This document shows, piece after piece, positions 1-8,625 of a DNA stretch of 64,000 nt (positions are counted from its first letter, which is position 1; each line of letters begins with the position of its first letter). The position numbers and the translations under genes were made by a program. The stretch lies in NCBI GenBank assembly GCA_050633545.1, contig JBOEGS010000017.1, forward strand, positions 9,870 through 73,869, in the 5' to 3' direction. This DNA is from Litorivita sp050633545. Its GTDB lineage: Bacteria > Pseudomonadota > Alphaproteobacteria > Rhodobacterales > Rhodobacteraceae. The notes under the pieces were generated by a model. It did no database searches, was not told the DNA's origin, and saw only the letters and a list, made by a program, of their open reading frames with translations.

Positions 1-239
1 GGGCCGGAGATCCACTCTTCTCCCTCAAGCGGCGATCCGGCGGGGATCAATTTGTGCCGTGCAGCGGTTTGAGCCCATCCTTGGGCGACCTCCATCAGGG
101 TGCCCTTGATCTCTTTGAGCACCTCGATGCGCTCTTGCGGGCTGGTGCGCGCCCATGCCTCGCTGGCGGCGGCAAGATCGTGCAGATCGCGGTCAAGTGC
201 GGAAAAATCCGGCGTGGTTGTTGTGGTCATCTGGTTCAT
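1..239 (-). CDS. Aldehyde dehydrogenase family protein, N-terminal part (runs off the window)
   Basis: Only the first about 79 codons are inside the window; the gene continues past its left edge. The start is ATG at 239, preceded by AAAGGG at good spacing; a second ATG lies three codons in. The visible protein contains WARTSPQERIEVLKEI, LMEVAQGWAQTA and, near the edge, GEEWISG. This arrangement is typical of the N-terminal helical region of some proteobacterial aldehyde dehydrogenases, which oxidise an aldehyde to the acid with NAD(P). It follows the GMC oxidoreductase gene in the same direction with a 112-base gap, so the pair would oxidise an alcohol to an aldehyde and then to an acid. The catalytic Cys and Glu are outside the window, so the assignment rests on the N-terminus and the neighbour. 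Confidence 0.55.
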   Translation of the reverse strand, partial: MNQMTTTTTPDFSALDRDLHDLAAASEAWARTSPQERIEVLKEIKGTLMEVAQGWAQTAARHKLIPAGSPLEGEEWISG

Positions 240-351
240 GGTTTTGCCCTTTGGCACGGGGCGCATGGGGACCGGCCCCTTGCGCGCAAATTCTATGGCC
301 CCGCGCGCGCCGGATCGACCGAAGGCGCGGGGTGGCGATGTGGTGTGGCGG

Positions 352-2001
352 TTACTCGGCCGCGACCGAAGCGGCGACGCTGTTGGTCCCGCGGATCATA
401 TCGGCGGCGCGTTCGGCGATCATGATGGTCGGCGCATTGGTATTGCCGCCAATGAGGCGCGGCATCACCGAGGCATCAATCACCCGCAGGCCCTCCACTC
501 CGTGCACCCGCAATTGCGGGTCCACCACGGCCATCTCGTCCTTGCCCATTTTGCAGGTTCCGACCGGATGATAGATCGTATCGGCGCGGGCGCGGATATG
601 GGCCTCCCAATCGGCATCGCTCATATCGTCGGACAGATCGAACATTTCCTTGTCGCGGTATTTCGCCAATGCGGGCGCCTTGAGGATCTCGCGGGTCATC
701 TTCGCGCCTTTGATCGTCACCTCCAGATCGCGCGGGTCCGACAGGAACTTCGGATCGATCCCCGGATCGGCCATAGGATCGCTGCTTTGCAAGAAGACCT
801 CGCCGCGGCTGTGCGGGCGCAGGGCGCAGACGTGGCAGCTGAACCCGTAGCCCAGATGCAATTTGCGCGCGTGATCATCGACAATCGAGATGACGAAATG
901 CAATTGGATATCCGGCCGATCGAGCGCCGGATCGGTCTTGAGAAAGGCCGCCCCTTCGGCAAAGGGCGTGGCGATCATGCCCGTGCCATCCTTGCGCCAT
1001 TTGAAGATATGCTTGGTCAACTGGACCGTGCCCGCCAGACCGATGCCGAAATTATCGGTGTCCTTGGATTTGAAGGTCTGGATGAAATCGAGGTGGTCTT
1101 GCAAATTTTGCCCCACGCCAGGCAGATCATGCACAACCTCGATGCCGTGGCGCCGGATTTCCGCCGCCGGTCCAATGCCGGACAGCATCAAAAGCTGCGG
1201 CGAATTGAACGTTCCGCCGCACAAAAGCACCTCTTTGGCCGCGCGCACCTCTTTGGTTTTGCGGCCCTGACGGTATTGCACACCAACGGCGCGTTTGCCC
1301 TCCATCAAGATACGGGTGGCATGGGTGCCGGTCAGGATCGTCAGGTTCTTGCGCGTCTCGCGAATCGGAAAAAGATAGGCCGCCGCCGCCGAGCAGCGCT
1401 CGCCATTGCGGGCTTTGTCGTGGAATTGCGTCACCTGATAGAGGCCGACACCCTCGTTGTCGCCGGTGTTGAAATCGCTGACCTCGCGGTGCTGGCACTG
1501 GGTCGCGGCCTCGACAAAGGCGCGGCTGATCGGGCGCGGCGATTTCTGGTTCGACACCTGCAAGGGGCCGTCCGCGCCGTGGAAATCATCCGCGCCCTCT
1601 TCGTTATTCTCGGCTTTGCGGAAGTAGGGCAAACAGGCGTCCCAATCCCAACCGTCACAGCCCAATTCGGCCCATTCATCATAGTCAAATTTATGCCCGC
1701 GCACATAGAGCATCGCGTTGATGGCGCTCGACCCGCCCAGAGCCTTGCCACGCGGCTGGTAGCCTTGGCGTCCGTTCAATCCCGGTTGCGGGGTGGTGTT
1801 GAACGCCCAGTTGGAGATTTTCCCATGCCCTGGCAACATGCCGACAACTCCGGCGGGCGCGCGGATCAGGATGTGATCGCCCTTGCCCCCCGCCTCAAGC
1901 AGGCAAACCCGCGTGGTGCCATCCTCGGTCAGCCGCGCCGCAAGCGTCGATCCCGCCGATCCGCCGCCGACAATCACATAGTCGAATGTCGTTTGTTCCA
2001 T
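352..2001 (-). CDS. GMC family oxidoreductase (choline/alcohol dehydrogenase type)
   Basis: 549 aa flavoprotein oxidising a primary alcohol, probably with FAD. The N-terminal dinucleotide-binding motif DYVIVGGGSAGSTLAARL comes within the first 25 residues, and a conserved Glu-containing segment LLEAGG follows. The GMC signature region GGSSAINAMLYVRGHKFDYD is near residue 90, GTFNSPQLLMLSGIGP near residue 265, and the C-terminal active-site block (YHPVGTCKMG, then RVIDASVMPRLIGGNTNAP) is intact. The start chosen is ATG at 2001, which has GGGAGGG upstream; a longer reading from 2046 would cross that ribosome site. Length is normal for the family. It probably forms an operon with the downstream aldehyde dehydrogenase. 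The substrate cannot be told; choline is possible, but other GMC alcohol dehydrogenases look alike. Confidence 0.9.
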   Translation of the reverse strand: MEQTTFDYVIVGGGSAGSTLAARLTEDGTTRVCLLEAGGKGDHILIRAPAGVVGMLPGHGKISNWAFNTTPQPGLNGRQGYQPRGKALGGSSAINAMLYVRGHKFDYDEWAELGCDGWDWDACLPYFRKAENNEEGADDFHGADGPLQVSNQKSPRPISRAFVEAATQCQHREVSDFNTGDNEGVGLYQVTQFHDKARNGERCSAAAAYLFPIRETRKNLTILTGTHATRILMEGKRAVGVQYRQGRKTKEVRAAKEVLLCGGTFNSPQLLMLSGIGPAAEIRRHGIEVVHDLPGVGQNLQDHLDFIQTFKSKDTDNFGIGLAGTVQLTKHIFKWRKDGTGMIATPFAEGAAFLKTDPALDRPDIQLHFVISIVDDHARKLHLGYGFSCHVCALRPHSRGEVFLQSSDPMADPGIDPKFLSDPRDLEVTIKGAKMTREILKAPALAKYRDKEMFDLSDDMSDADWEAHIRARADTIYHPVGTCKMGKDEMAVVDPQLRVHGVEGLRVIDASVMPRLIGGNTNAPTIMIAERAADMIRGTNSVAASVAAE

Positions 2002-2062
2002 GGTAATATTCCCTCCCTTTTGCGGACCTCCCCGTCCGCTTACCAAGAGTAAGACGAAACTT

Positions 2063-2076
2063 TGGACAGTTGTCCA
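2063..2076. promoter_or_regulatory. Inverted repeat upstream of the GMC gene
   Basis: TGGACA-GT-TGTCCA is a 14-base inverted repeat about 60 bases upstream of the GMC oxidoreductase start. Its size and position suit an operator for a dimeric (for example TetR-type) repressor. No regulator gene for it is visible in the window. Confidence 0.4.
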
Positions 2077-2445
2077 GTTTTATTGACCAAATAAAATGCG
2101 CCGCCGGTTTTGCCGCGCGCCCTGCGCAATGCGCGCAGCCTCCGCAGGGCGCGGATTTCGACCCGCAGGATTCAAAAGGTTGCTCTGGCCTGGGCTTTGC
2201 TGTTGACTGACCTGAGGGAAACCCGCCGCGCAGCGCGCAAGGCGGGCCACAATCAGGGGGAGGAACGGCCGCACCGCAATCACGGGGCATGGACTGCCGC
2301 GCAACGCAAAGGCGCGCCGCCAGGGTTTTGGCCCCCGCAAAAAGCCAAAGCCGAAACATCACCGGACCCAAGACGCAAAAGGCCCCGCAATCGGGCCAAA
2401 AAATCGCGCGCAACGTCCGTTTTACCAACTTAGGAGGAGAAAAAT
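2077..2445. other. Intergenic region with no supported gene
   Basis: The stretch between the divergent GMC gene and the cyclase-family gene has only short open frames with no coding character. It ends in a strong ribosome site, TAGGAGGAG, serving the next gene. No RNA gene or riboswitch was recognised. Confidence 0.5.
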
Positions 2446-3396
2446 ATGAAATTGACGATCAAATCCCTGCTCGTCGCCGGTGCCGCAATGATGGCCAGCG
2501 GCGCGATGGCGGCCACCGAATGCGCCCATTCGCAATGGGGGTCGGACGATACGATTGGCTCGGCCAACCTGATCACGCCCGAGAACACCTTGATGGCGGC
2601 CAAGCTGGTCAAACAGGGCAAAAGCGTGCCGCTTGGCATTGTCATCGATTCGACCACGCCTGCTTTCGCGCCGCGCAGCTTGAACCTGCAAGTCGTGCAA
2701 CCCAACCAGCAAGGCGGGCAAAAGCTGGACGGTTTCGGATACCCCGGCAATTACAATGACGACATCTTGCAAACATGGGTCGGCATCGGCAGCCAGATCG
2801 ACGGGTTGGGCCACCTTGGCGAGGCGGGAATGTATTACAACTGCCTCGACGAAAAAGAAATCTCGGCGATCACCGGCCTGACCAAATTGGGCGTGCATGA
2901 CATTCCGCCGCTGGTCGGTCGCGGTGTGGTGCTCGATATGGCCAAACACGCGGGCAAAGAGATGCTTGGCGCGGGTGAGAACTTCGGCGAGGAAGAGATC
3001 AAAGCCGCCGCTCAGGCCCAAGGCGTCACCTTGGGCAAGGGCGATATCGTGCTGTTCCACACCGGATGGACCGAAGGTATGCTGGAAAAAGACCCCAAAG
3101 CATGGGTCTCCGGCGAGCCGGGAATCAACGTCAGCGGATCGCGCTATATGGCCTCGCTCAATGTGATGGCGGTCGGCGCTGACACATGGGGGATCGAGCC
3201 GGTGCCGCCGCGCGAAGGCGACGGCGTGTTCTACGGCCACGTTGTTTTGCTGCAAGAGGCGGGTATCTACATCCTCGAAACCATGAACACTGGCCCGCTG
3301 GTGCGCGACGGGGTCAAGGAATTCATGTTTGTTCTGGGCCAAGCCCGTATTCGCGGCACGGTGCAGATGATCATCAATCCGGTGGCGCTCTACTAA
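2446..3396 (+). CDS. Exported cyclase family protein (kynurenine formamidase-like fold)
   Basis: 316 aa. The N-terminus MKLTIKSLLVAGAAMMASGAMA is a clear Sec signal peptide, with cleavage expected after residue 22, so the enzyme is periplasmic. The rest resembles the cyclase family (Pfam PF04199, which includes kynurenine formamidase and many uncharacterised hydrolases): the block IDGLGHLGEAGMYY sits where the metal-binding His motif lies, followed by GRGVVLDMAKH, KGDIVLFHTGW and a C-terminal IEPVPPREG segment. The usual HxGTHxDxP motif is reduced here to GLGHLG. The ribosome site is TAGGAGGAG, seven bases before the ATG. It stands alone and ends at a strong terminator. Cyclase-family proteins are usually cytoplasmic, so export is notable. 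The substrate is unknown. Confidence 0.75.
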   Translation: MKLTIKSLLVAGAAMMASGAMAATECAHSQWGSDDTIGSANLITPENTLMAAKLVKQGKSVPLGIVIDSTTPAFAPRSLNLQVVQPNQQGGQKLDGFGYPGNYNDDILQTWVGIGSQIDGLGHLGEAGMYYNCLDEKEISAITGLTKLGVHDIPPLVGRGVVLDMAKHAGKEMLGAGENFGEEEIKAAAQAQGVTLGKGDIVLFHTGWTEGMLEKDPKAWVSGEPGINVSGSRYMASLNVMAVGADTWGIEPVPPREGDGVFYGHVVLLQEAGIYILETMNTGPLVRDGVKEFMFVLGQARIRGTVQMIINPVALY

Positions 3397-3420
3397 GCGG
3401 CTGCTGCTTAGAAACAACGG

Positions 3421-3446
3421 CAGGCCGCCATTTGGCGGCCTGTTTT
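3421..3446 (+). terminator. Rho-independent terminator after the cyclase-family gene
   Basis: CAGGCCGCC, a four-base ATTT loop and GGCGGCCTG form a perfect nine-base-pair stem followed directly by TTTT. It lies 25 bases after the stop codon. Confidence 0.9.
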
Positions 3447-3576
3447 CTTTGGTCTTGTGTCCTTTGCGCGATTTCGCAGCTTCCGTTTGGTCATCCAGTG
3501 GATGTTAACCCTGATTTAACATTCCTGACGGAGAATTTGTCGCTCTCTCCAAGTGGAGTCAAAGGAGCGGAAGTGA

Positions 3577-5829
3577 TTGCCCATTTTTGAATGTAAATCG
3601 CTGTTGCGGTGTTACCTGCCCACCTTTTTGACGACCTTGGCGGTGATCGGCTTGGCCTATTTCGCTGTGCTGCAACGCGACACCATCAATTCCCAAAACG
3701 AGCGTGATGATGTGCGTGCAAAGCTGCAAACCCAAGCCGCGCAGATCGAAGGCCGGTTGAACGCTGTTATCGGCGCGAGCAGCGGCTTGGTTGCGACGCT
3801 CTCGGCCGAGCCGGACATGTCCGAAGAGCGCTATAGAGTGCTTGCGCGCGGCATTGTTTCGTCAAGCTCCGGTGTGCGCAATATCGCGGCAGCGCGGGAT
3901 TTGGTGGTCAATCTTGTATATCCGCTCAAGGGCAACGAATTTGTCTTGGGCCTCGATTACAGCAAGAATGAAGCGCAGCGCGCCGCCGCCTTTCGGGTCC
4001 GCGATACGGGCAATTTCACATTGGCCGGTCCGGTCAGATTGGTGCAGGGCGGCCAAGCCCTGATTGGCCGCTTTCCGGTTTTCAGCGGAAACTCCAATAT
4101 CAAACGCTTCTGGGGCATCTTGTCCGTGGTGGTCGATCTGCCCAGTTTTTACACCGAAACGGGGCTGAGCGCGCTGGCGTCCGAGCTTGATCTCGCACTC
4201 ACGGGCAAAGACGGACAAATCGAAGACACGCGGCCTTTTTTCGGGTCGGCCGAGGTCTTGGCCTCCGACCCCGAACGCATCAAGATCGATTTTCTGAACG
4301 GGGCGTGGGAGCTGTCAGCGGTGCCATCGGCCGGATGGGGCAGCACGACCACAAGCACGGTGTTTAACCTCGGCGTGATCTTGATCGGTGTGACGATCGT
4401 GTCTCTTGCCGGCTTTGCAAATTCCGTTGCATTGCAGCGCACGCAGATGATCAAGACGTTGCAAGAAAGCGAGACAAGGCTTGAGCAATCTCATGCCGAG
4501 ATCGAGCTTATCGCTCTGCAAGACCATCTGACGGGATTGCCGAACCGCAGGTTTTTGGAACAGCAACTTCAAGAGCAAAAAGCGCCGATGCTATACGGCT
4601 TGATGCTTTTGGATCTGGACGGGTTCAAAGCGATCAACGATTCCTTCGGGCACCGTGTCGGCGACAGTGTTCTCGTCACGGTGACACAGCGGTTGCAAAA
4701 GGCCATCGGACCGACGGATTTTCTAGCCCGCTCGGGCGGTGACGAGTTTGTTTTGCTCTGTGACAGCCTCGAACCTCTCAACGGTCCTGACGCAAAGGCA
4801 TCGGCCCGCGCGCGGCTTCACGATTTGGCTACGCGTTTGATCGCCTGCTTGGAAGAGCCGATTGACGGGAGCAACAATGCCATCCGTATGGGCCTGTCGA
4901 TTGGCATTTGCACCATCACGCCCGATGACACGCAATCTGCCGGTCTTTGGCTCAAACACGCGGATCGGGCGATGTATCAATCCAAGAAAGAGGGGCGCAA
5001 TCGGGCGACATTCTACGAGGATATGGACCATCACGCCGAGATCCCTGCGGTGGCGCAAAACGAGTTGCTCGATGCGATCAGCGATGCGCAGTTTTCCCCC
5101 CATTATCAACCTCAATACGGCTCGGACGGCCGCAGCTTGATCGGGGTCGAGGCGCTGGCGCGGTGGAACCATCCCACGCAGGGCTTGAAGGGTCCGGCCG
5201 ACTTCCTCGGCGTTGCAGAATTGCTCAAGGTCGATAGCGCTATTGATCTGTGCATTCTGGAGGCAAGCGTCAATGATCTCAAAGACTGGGACCGGACGGG
5301 CATTCATGTGCCAAGCGTATCGGTCAACCTGTCTTTGCGAAGCCTGAATGATCCGCAACTTCTGGCCAATGTGGACGCTTTGCATGCCGACCCGTCACGG
5401 ATTTCTTTCGAGCTTCTGGAAACCGTGTTCTGGGATGTTCAAAACGATATGTTGGAGCGAAATGTCGCCGGTTTGAAACGCCGCGGTTTCCGGATCGAGG
5501 TGGATGATTTCGGGACGGGCCATTCCTCTGTGACCAGCCTGCTCAAGATGCTGCCGCAGGGGTTCAAGATCGACCGCTCCTTGGTTCAGGCCACGACCCG
5601 CTCTCCGGAAAACCTGCGATTGCTGGCCACCATTGCCGAGGTCGGGCATGCCTTGAAAATCGACGTCTGCGCCGAAGGTATCGAGAACGAACAACAACTC
5701 GCCAATGCGATCAGCATCGGCTGCACGCGCTTCCAAGGGTATTTGCTCGGGCGGCCCATGTCCAAAGAGGCGCTGAGCGCTTTCGTTGCAGCGGGCGGCG
5801 CACCCGAGCAGTCCCTGAAGGCTGGCTGA
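3577..5829 (+). CDS. CHASE-GGDEF-EAL membrane protein (c-di-GMP synthesis/hydrolysis)
   Basis: 750 aa. A first membrane helix (residues about 10-30) and a second (about 260-280) bracket a periplasmic CHASE-like sensor domain. The cytoplasmic part has a GGDEF domain with SGGDEF near residue 387, preceded by DLDGFKAINDSFGH, and an EAL domain with EALARW at residue 525. The EAL catalytic set looks complete: SVNLS, FELLET, DDFGTGHSS, FKIDRSL and CAEGIE. The inhibitory RxxD site before GGDEF reads GPTD, so product inhibition is probably absent. The start is TTG at 3577 with AAAGGAG nine bases upstream; no ATG is suitably placed. Both catalytic motifs look intact, so the net activity cannot be predicted. 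Monocistronic. Confidence 0.93.
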   Translation: MPIFECKSLLRCYLPTFLTTLAVIGLAYFAVLQRDTINSQNERDDVRAKLQTQAAQIEGRLNAVIGASSGLVATLSAEPDMSEERYRVLARGIVSSSSGVRNIAAARDLVVNLVYPLKGNEFVLGLDYSKNEAQRAAAFRVRDTGNFTLAGPVRLVQGGQALIGRFPVFSGNSNIKRFWGILSVVVDLPSFYTETGLSALASELDLALTGKDGQIEDTRPFFGSAEVLASDPERIKIDFLNGAWELSAVPSAGWGSTTTSTVFNLGVILIGVTIVSLAGFANSVALQRTQMIKTLQESETRLEQSHAEIELIALQDHLTGLPNRRFLEQQLQEQKAPMLYGLMLLDLDGFKAINDSFGHRVGDSVLVTVTQRLQKAIGPTDFLARSGGDEFVLLCDSLEPLNGPDAKASARARLHDLATRLIACLEEPIDGSNNAIRMGLSIGICTITPDDTQSAGLWLKHADRAMYQSKKEGRNRATFYEDMDHHAEIPAVAQNELLDAISDAQFSPHYQPQYGSDGRSLIGVEALARWNHPTQGLKGPADFLGVAELLKVDSAIDLCILEASVNDLKDWDRTGIHVPSVSVNLSLRSLNDPQLLANVDALHADPSRISFELLETVFWDVQNDMLERNVAGLKRRGFRIEVDDFGTGHSSVTSLLKMLPQGFKIDRSLVQATTRSPENLRLLATIAEVGHALKIDVCAEGIENEQQLANAISIGCTRFQGYLLGRPMSKEALSAFVAAGGAPEQSLKAG

Positions 5830-5857
5830 TCCACCCGAGCGGCACCCTCATACGGCT

Positions 5858-7378
5858 CTAGGCGTTTGTGAACAGGTCTTTATACTCTTCACGCAGCGCC
5901 TTTTTTTGCACTTTGCCCATGGTGTTGCGCGGCAATTGCGGCACGACGATCAATTTTTGCGGATGTTTGAACCGCGCCAGAGATCCGGTGATGCCTGCCT
6001 TGATGCGTTCAAGATCCAAGACCCCCTGCCCGCGCGCCACCAAAATGCCCACCACGGTTTCACCAAAATCGGGATGGGGCACGCCGATCACTGCGCTTTC
6101 CAAAACACCGTCTTGTTCATCGAGCAGCATTTCGATCTCTTTGGGGTAGATGTTATAGCCCCCCGAGATGATCAAATCCTTGCTCCGCCCGACGATATGA
6201 ATATAGCCGTCCTCGTCAATCTGGCCCAGATCACCGGTTATGAAAAACCCGTCCGCGCGCAATTCCTCGGCGGTTTTCTCGGGCATCTGCCAATAGCCTT
6301 TGAACACATTCGCCCCGCGCACTTCGATGGCTCCGATCTCGCCTTGCGGCAGGGTCCGGCCGGTGGCGGCATCGGTGATTTTCACCTCCACACCCGGCAA
6401 GGGGAAACCCACCGTGCCCGCGCGCCGCTCGCCGTCATAGGGGTTTGAGGTATTCATATTGGTTTCGGTCATACCGTAACGTTCCAAAATCCGGTGACCG
6501 GTGCGGGCCTCGAATTCGAGGTGGGTTTCGGCCAAAAGCGGTGCGCTGCCGGATATGAACAGGCGCATATGCTGCGCCACTTCGCGGGTGAAGCGCGGAT
6601 CGTCCAACAGCCGTGTGTAGAAGGTCGGCACGCCCATCATGGCGCTGGCCTGCGGCATCAGAGCAAGAACCGTATCAACATCAAACTTGGGCAAGAACAG
6701 GATCTTGCCCCCCGCCAGCAAGCTGATGTTCGTCGCCACAAACAGGCCATGAGTGTGGAAAATCGGCAAGGCATGCAGCAATACATCCTCGCGGGTAAAG
6801 CGCCATTCGGCGGTCAGTGTCTCGCCATTGGAGAGCAGATTGCCCTGCGTCAGCATCGCGCCTTTCGAGCGCCCCGTGGTGCCGGAAGTATACAAAAACG
6901 CCGCCAGATCATCGGCGCCGCGCGCCACCGTGTCGAAACGGGCGGGCATGGACCCGGCGCGCTGTGCGAAACTGCCGCTGCCATCGGCATTCATCGTCTC
7001 CAGCGCCGCACCACAATCTTGCGCGACAGGGGCAAGCGCGTCACGGCGGCTCTCGTCGCAAAGCAAAACGCGCGCGTCGCTATCCTTGACGAAATAGGCG
7101 ACCTCATCGGCAGTATAGGCAGTATTGAGCGGCAAGAACACGATGCCCGCCTGCACACAAGCGGCATAGATTGCCAAGGCCTGCGGTGATTTGGCAATTT
7201 GGACCGCCACCCGCTCACCCGGCGCCACGCCCAGATCGGTGAGCACATGGGCATATTGCGCGGCCAGCTGCAAGAAGGCGTCATGGGTCATCACCGCGCC
7301 ATCGGCCATTTGCAAAAACGCCGTGTCCTTGCCGAGATGCTGGCCGAATAGCCGGTCGTAAAGAGGGTTTGTCATCAT
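5858..7378 (-). CDS. matB: Malonyl-CoA synthetase
   Basis: About 506 aa AMP-forming acyl-CoA ligase converting malonate, ATP and CoA to malonyl-CoA. It carries the adenylation motif YTSGTTGRSKGAML near residue 165, HGLFVATN, the ERYGMTETNMNTSNPY block, GDLGQIDEDGYIHIVGR, and a C-terminal NTMGKVQKKALRE with the catalytic Lys. ERYGMTETxMxxSNPY is typical of malonyl-CoA synthetases. Two adjacent ATG codons (7378 and 7375) follow GGAG; the first overlaps the stop of the decarboxylase gene. It is the last gene of the malonate operon, so imported malonate is activated here and then decarboxylated by the upstream gene product. Confidence 0.9.
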   Translation of the reverse strand: MMTNPLYDRLFGQHLGKDTAFLQMADGAVMTHDAFLQLAAQYAHVLTDLGVAPGERVAVQIAKSPQALAIYAACVQAGIVFLPLNTAYTADEVAYFVKDSDARVLLCDESRRDALAPVAQDCGAALETMNADGSGSFAQRAGSMPARFDTVARGADDLAAFLYTSGTTGRSKGAMLTQGNLLSNGETLTAEWRFTREDVLLHALPIFHTHGLFVATNISLLAGGKILFLPKFDVDTVLALMPQASAMMGVPTFYTRLLDDPRFTREVAQHMRLFISGSAPLLAETHLEFEARTGHRILERYGMTETNMNTSNPYDGERRAGTVGFPLPGVEVKITDAATGRTLPQGEIGAIEVRGANVFKGYWQMPEKTAEELRADGFFITGDLGQIDEDGYIHIVGRSKDLIISGGYNIYPKEIEMLLDEQDGVLESAVIGVPHPDFGETVVGILVARGQGVLDLERIKAGITGSLARFKHPQKLIVVPQLPRNTMGKVQKKALREEYKDLFTNA

Positions 7379-8625
7379 CAAACTCCTTGGCTTTGAAGGG
7401 CCACCGAGGCGCTCAGGGTTCTTACACCCTCCGAGGCCACCACGGTTTTATCGCCCACAAACTGCTCGTGGTTTTGGGAAATCTGGTTCAGGTCGTAGAG
7501 GTAGTTGACCATCGTGCCATTGGATTGCGCGCGCCCGTTGTCGGAGGTGTCGGCCTCGGCGTGGACCGCATGAACCATCGCACCATTGCCAAGATGAAAC
7601 CGCGCGACCGGATCATAGGGCATGCCATCGGCGCGCTTGGCCTGCGTCAGATAATAGGCCGCCAAGGCTGCCGCATCTTCGGTTTTTGGCACGGCGGCGC
7701 CCGCTTGTGCGATCCATCTGTTGAGCGCGGGAATGGGCGAGAGCGTCACAAATGTTGCCAGCGACGGCAGCTCTTTGGACAGGTCGGCCACCACCTGCTT
7801 GATCAAGGAATTGCCAAATGAAATGCCGGCCAGTCCCGATTGGCAATTGGAGATCGAATAGAACACCGCCGTGTCGGCCTCTTCGGCGTCAATCGCGGTG
7901 CGATCATCCGCAAGCAGCCCTTGAACCGAATTGGGTATGCCCTTGGTGAGGGCCACTTCGACAAAAATCAACGGCTCGTCGCCCATCGCGGGATGGAAAA
8001 ACCCGAAACAGCGCCGGTCGCTGGGTTTGAGCCGCAGGCGCAGATCATCCCAGCTGTCGATCGAATGCACCGCCTCATAGGCGATGATTTTTTCCAAGAT
8101 ATTGGCGGGGCTGTCCCAGTTGATCGGGCGCAGAACCAAAAACCCGCGATTGAACCATGACGAAAACAGATGTTTGAAATCGACATCGAGCGGGCCGAAA
8201 TGCGGGTGCTCTTTCATCAGCCCGAGCAAATCCATCCGCATCGAGACAAGCTGCCCCGTCGCGCCCGGCACTTGATTTAGACGGCGCGCGAGTTCCTGCC
8301 GGCGCGGCTCGGTGGCATCGGCAAAGGCGAGATAGGTCTCTTTGCTTGGCGCCTCTTGATAGGCGTGCAGGGCCGCGGTCACATCCTCGGGGATGATCTC
8401 CATTTCTTGGGTCATAAACTCGAAGAACGCGGTTTTCTCCTCAAGGTTCATACCCGCGTAGCGGTCCAGAATATTGCGTGCCAAGGCCACGCCCGATATT
8501 TCGCCATGGCTGCCAAGCAGGGCCTCGCACAGCTCTGTGGTGGTGCGCCCGTCCACCTCGCTTGACCGCGCCTTGCGATAGCGCCGCTCGAAAACCGTCG
8601 AGATCAACCCGCTGAAATAGCTCAT
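7378..8625 (-). CDS. matA: Malonyl-CoA decarboxylase
   Basis: 415 aa. Converts malonyl-CoA to acetyl-CoA and CO2. Family blocks visible include LLGLMKEHPHFGPLDVDFKH, FNRGFLVLRPINWDSPANIL, YEAVHSIDSWDDLRLRL, RRCFGFFHP, EPLIFVEVAL and the C-terminal DPVARFHLGNGA with its conserved His. The last blocks form the acetyltransferase-like catalytic domain. The start is the ATG at 8625, giving MSYFSGL; its first four bases overlap the stop of the TRAP large permease gene, and a longer frame reading upstream runs inside that gene. Together with matB and the TRAP system it makes a complete malonate-to-acetyl-CoA route. Confidence 0.93.
   Translation of the reverse strand: MSYFSGLISTVFERRYRKARSSEVDGRTTTELCEALLGSHGEISGVALARNILDRYAGMNLEEKTAFFEFMTQEMEIIPEDVTAALHAYQEAPSKETYLAFADATEPRRQELARRLNQVPGATGQLVSMRMDLLGLMKEHPHFGPLDVDFKHLFSSWFNRGFLVLRPINWDSPANILEKIIAYEAVHSIDSWDDLRLRLKPSDRRCFGFFHPAMGDEPLIFVEVALTKGIPNSVQGLLADDRTAIDAEEADTAVFYSISNCQSGLAGISFGNSLIKQVVADLSKELPSLATFVTLSPIPALNRWIAQAGAAVPKTEDAAALAAYYLTQAKRADGMPYDPVARFHLGNGAMVHAVHAEADTSDNGRAQSNGTMVNYLYDLNQISQNHEQFVGDKTVVASEGVRTLSASVALQSQGV

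Noticed and set aside
100..2052. Long 650-codon open frame on the plus strand opposite the GMC gene
   Set aside because: It mirrors the GMC gene exactly, has no ribosome site and no recognisable domains; long antisense frames are expected at this GC content.
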